DNA of 5,706 nt from Acidobacteriota bacterium (GTDB lineage Bacteria; Acidobacteriota; Terriglobia; UBA7540): assembly GCA_021827245.1 (NCBI GenBank), contig JAKAWN010000431.1:1-5706 (forward strand). Reading direction: 5' to 3'. The notes under the pieces are model-generated. The model had not been told where the DNA came from and did no database searches. It saw nothing but the letters and a program-made list of their open reading frames with translations. Of the stretch, positions 5,502 through 5,706 are shown in pieces. The position numbers and the translations under genes were made by a program. How positions within the stretch are numbered: the first letter of the stretch is position 1; every line of letters begins with the position of its first letter.

Positions 5502-5706
5502 TTACATTTCCAGCCTCGGCGGCGGGGGCTCCTGCAAAGCCTTGATGCGGGGTGGCGGCTGTAAAGGCAGGGCCAGATCCAGGGTGAATTCGTTCTGGCC
5601 TGCAAGGGTATGAGCTGCAAGCGCTTGTAACTTGTTCTGGACATCCGGTCCGTGATGCTGTAGGTTTCCCTTCAAGCGTGCGTGAGGTTGGGCGCGCTGG
5701 AGAGGG
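5502..5706 (-). CDS. 3' end of a convergent hypothetical gene (partial)
   Basis: On the - strand a frame enters from the right edge (first complete codon at 5705-5703) and runs 67 codons to TAA at 5504-5502, without a start in the window. The peptide is Gln/Leu-rich, includes NEFTLDLALPLQPPPRIK and ends in a proline-rich tail, PPPPRLEM. By hand count, GC is about 76, 42 and 64 percent at codon positions 1, 2 and 3, the pattern of real coding sequence; the other two - frames are also open here but lack it. I do not recognise the family. It converges on the PEP-CTERM gene. Confidence 0.45.
   Translation of the reverse strand, partial: PLQRAQPHARLKGNLQHHGPDVQNKLQALAAHTLAGQNEFTLDLALPLQPPPRIKALQEPPPPRLEM

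Noticed and set aside
5207..5644. 145-codon frame on the - strand across the PEP-CTERM end and terminator
   Set aside because: It overlaps the 3' end of a well-supported gene and an intrinsic terminator. The frame at 5502-5706 has better coding statistics.

Overview
The window is a compact bacterial regulatory locus followed by one secreted-protein gene. The order on the + strand is: a soluble sensor histidine kinase (691-1557), an NtrC-type response regulator overlapping it (1533-2978), a second sigma54 activator with no receiver domain (3295-4350), and a PEP-CTERM exported protein (4648-5280). A good match to a sigma54 (-24/-12) promoter at 4582-4597 sits directly before the last gene. The likely reading is a self-contained circuit: kinase and response regulator, one or both sigma54 activators, then sigma54-dependent expression of an envelope or extracellular protein. 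Seen directly are the motifs, the promoter match and the gene order. That these parts act on each other is inference.

The organism is most likely a Gram-negative environmental bacterium, and Acidobacteriota is my best guess. The reasons are a PEP-CTERM substrate, which implies an exosortase and exopolysaccharide system elsewhere, paired sigma54 activators with Fis domains of the ISYKALLYKI type, and moderately high GC. No 16S or other taxonomic marker is present, so this is tentative.

Layout. 1-120: degenerate 23-bp tandem repeats running off the left edge, possibly the end of an IS21-like element. 121-502: no gene I can support. 503-660: inverted repeats that could fold as a leader RNA or mark a regulatory site. 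691-2978: the two-component pair. 2979-3294: an intergenic region with a possible sigma70 promoter, two CAAATTTG palindromes and a 7+7 bp dyad before the stand-alone activator. 4351-4647: a GC-rich dyad, an AT-rich stretch and the sigma54 promoter. 4648-5280: the PEP-CTERM gene, whose reading frame stops just before the expected basic tail; that tail (RRYR) is present in the +1 frame. 5320-5357: an intrinsic terminator. 5502-5706: the 3' end of a probable convergent gene on the - strand.

The most interesting points are the sigma54 promoter joining a two-activator cassette to a PEP-CTERM gene, and the apparent frameshift removing the sorting tail of that protein.
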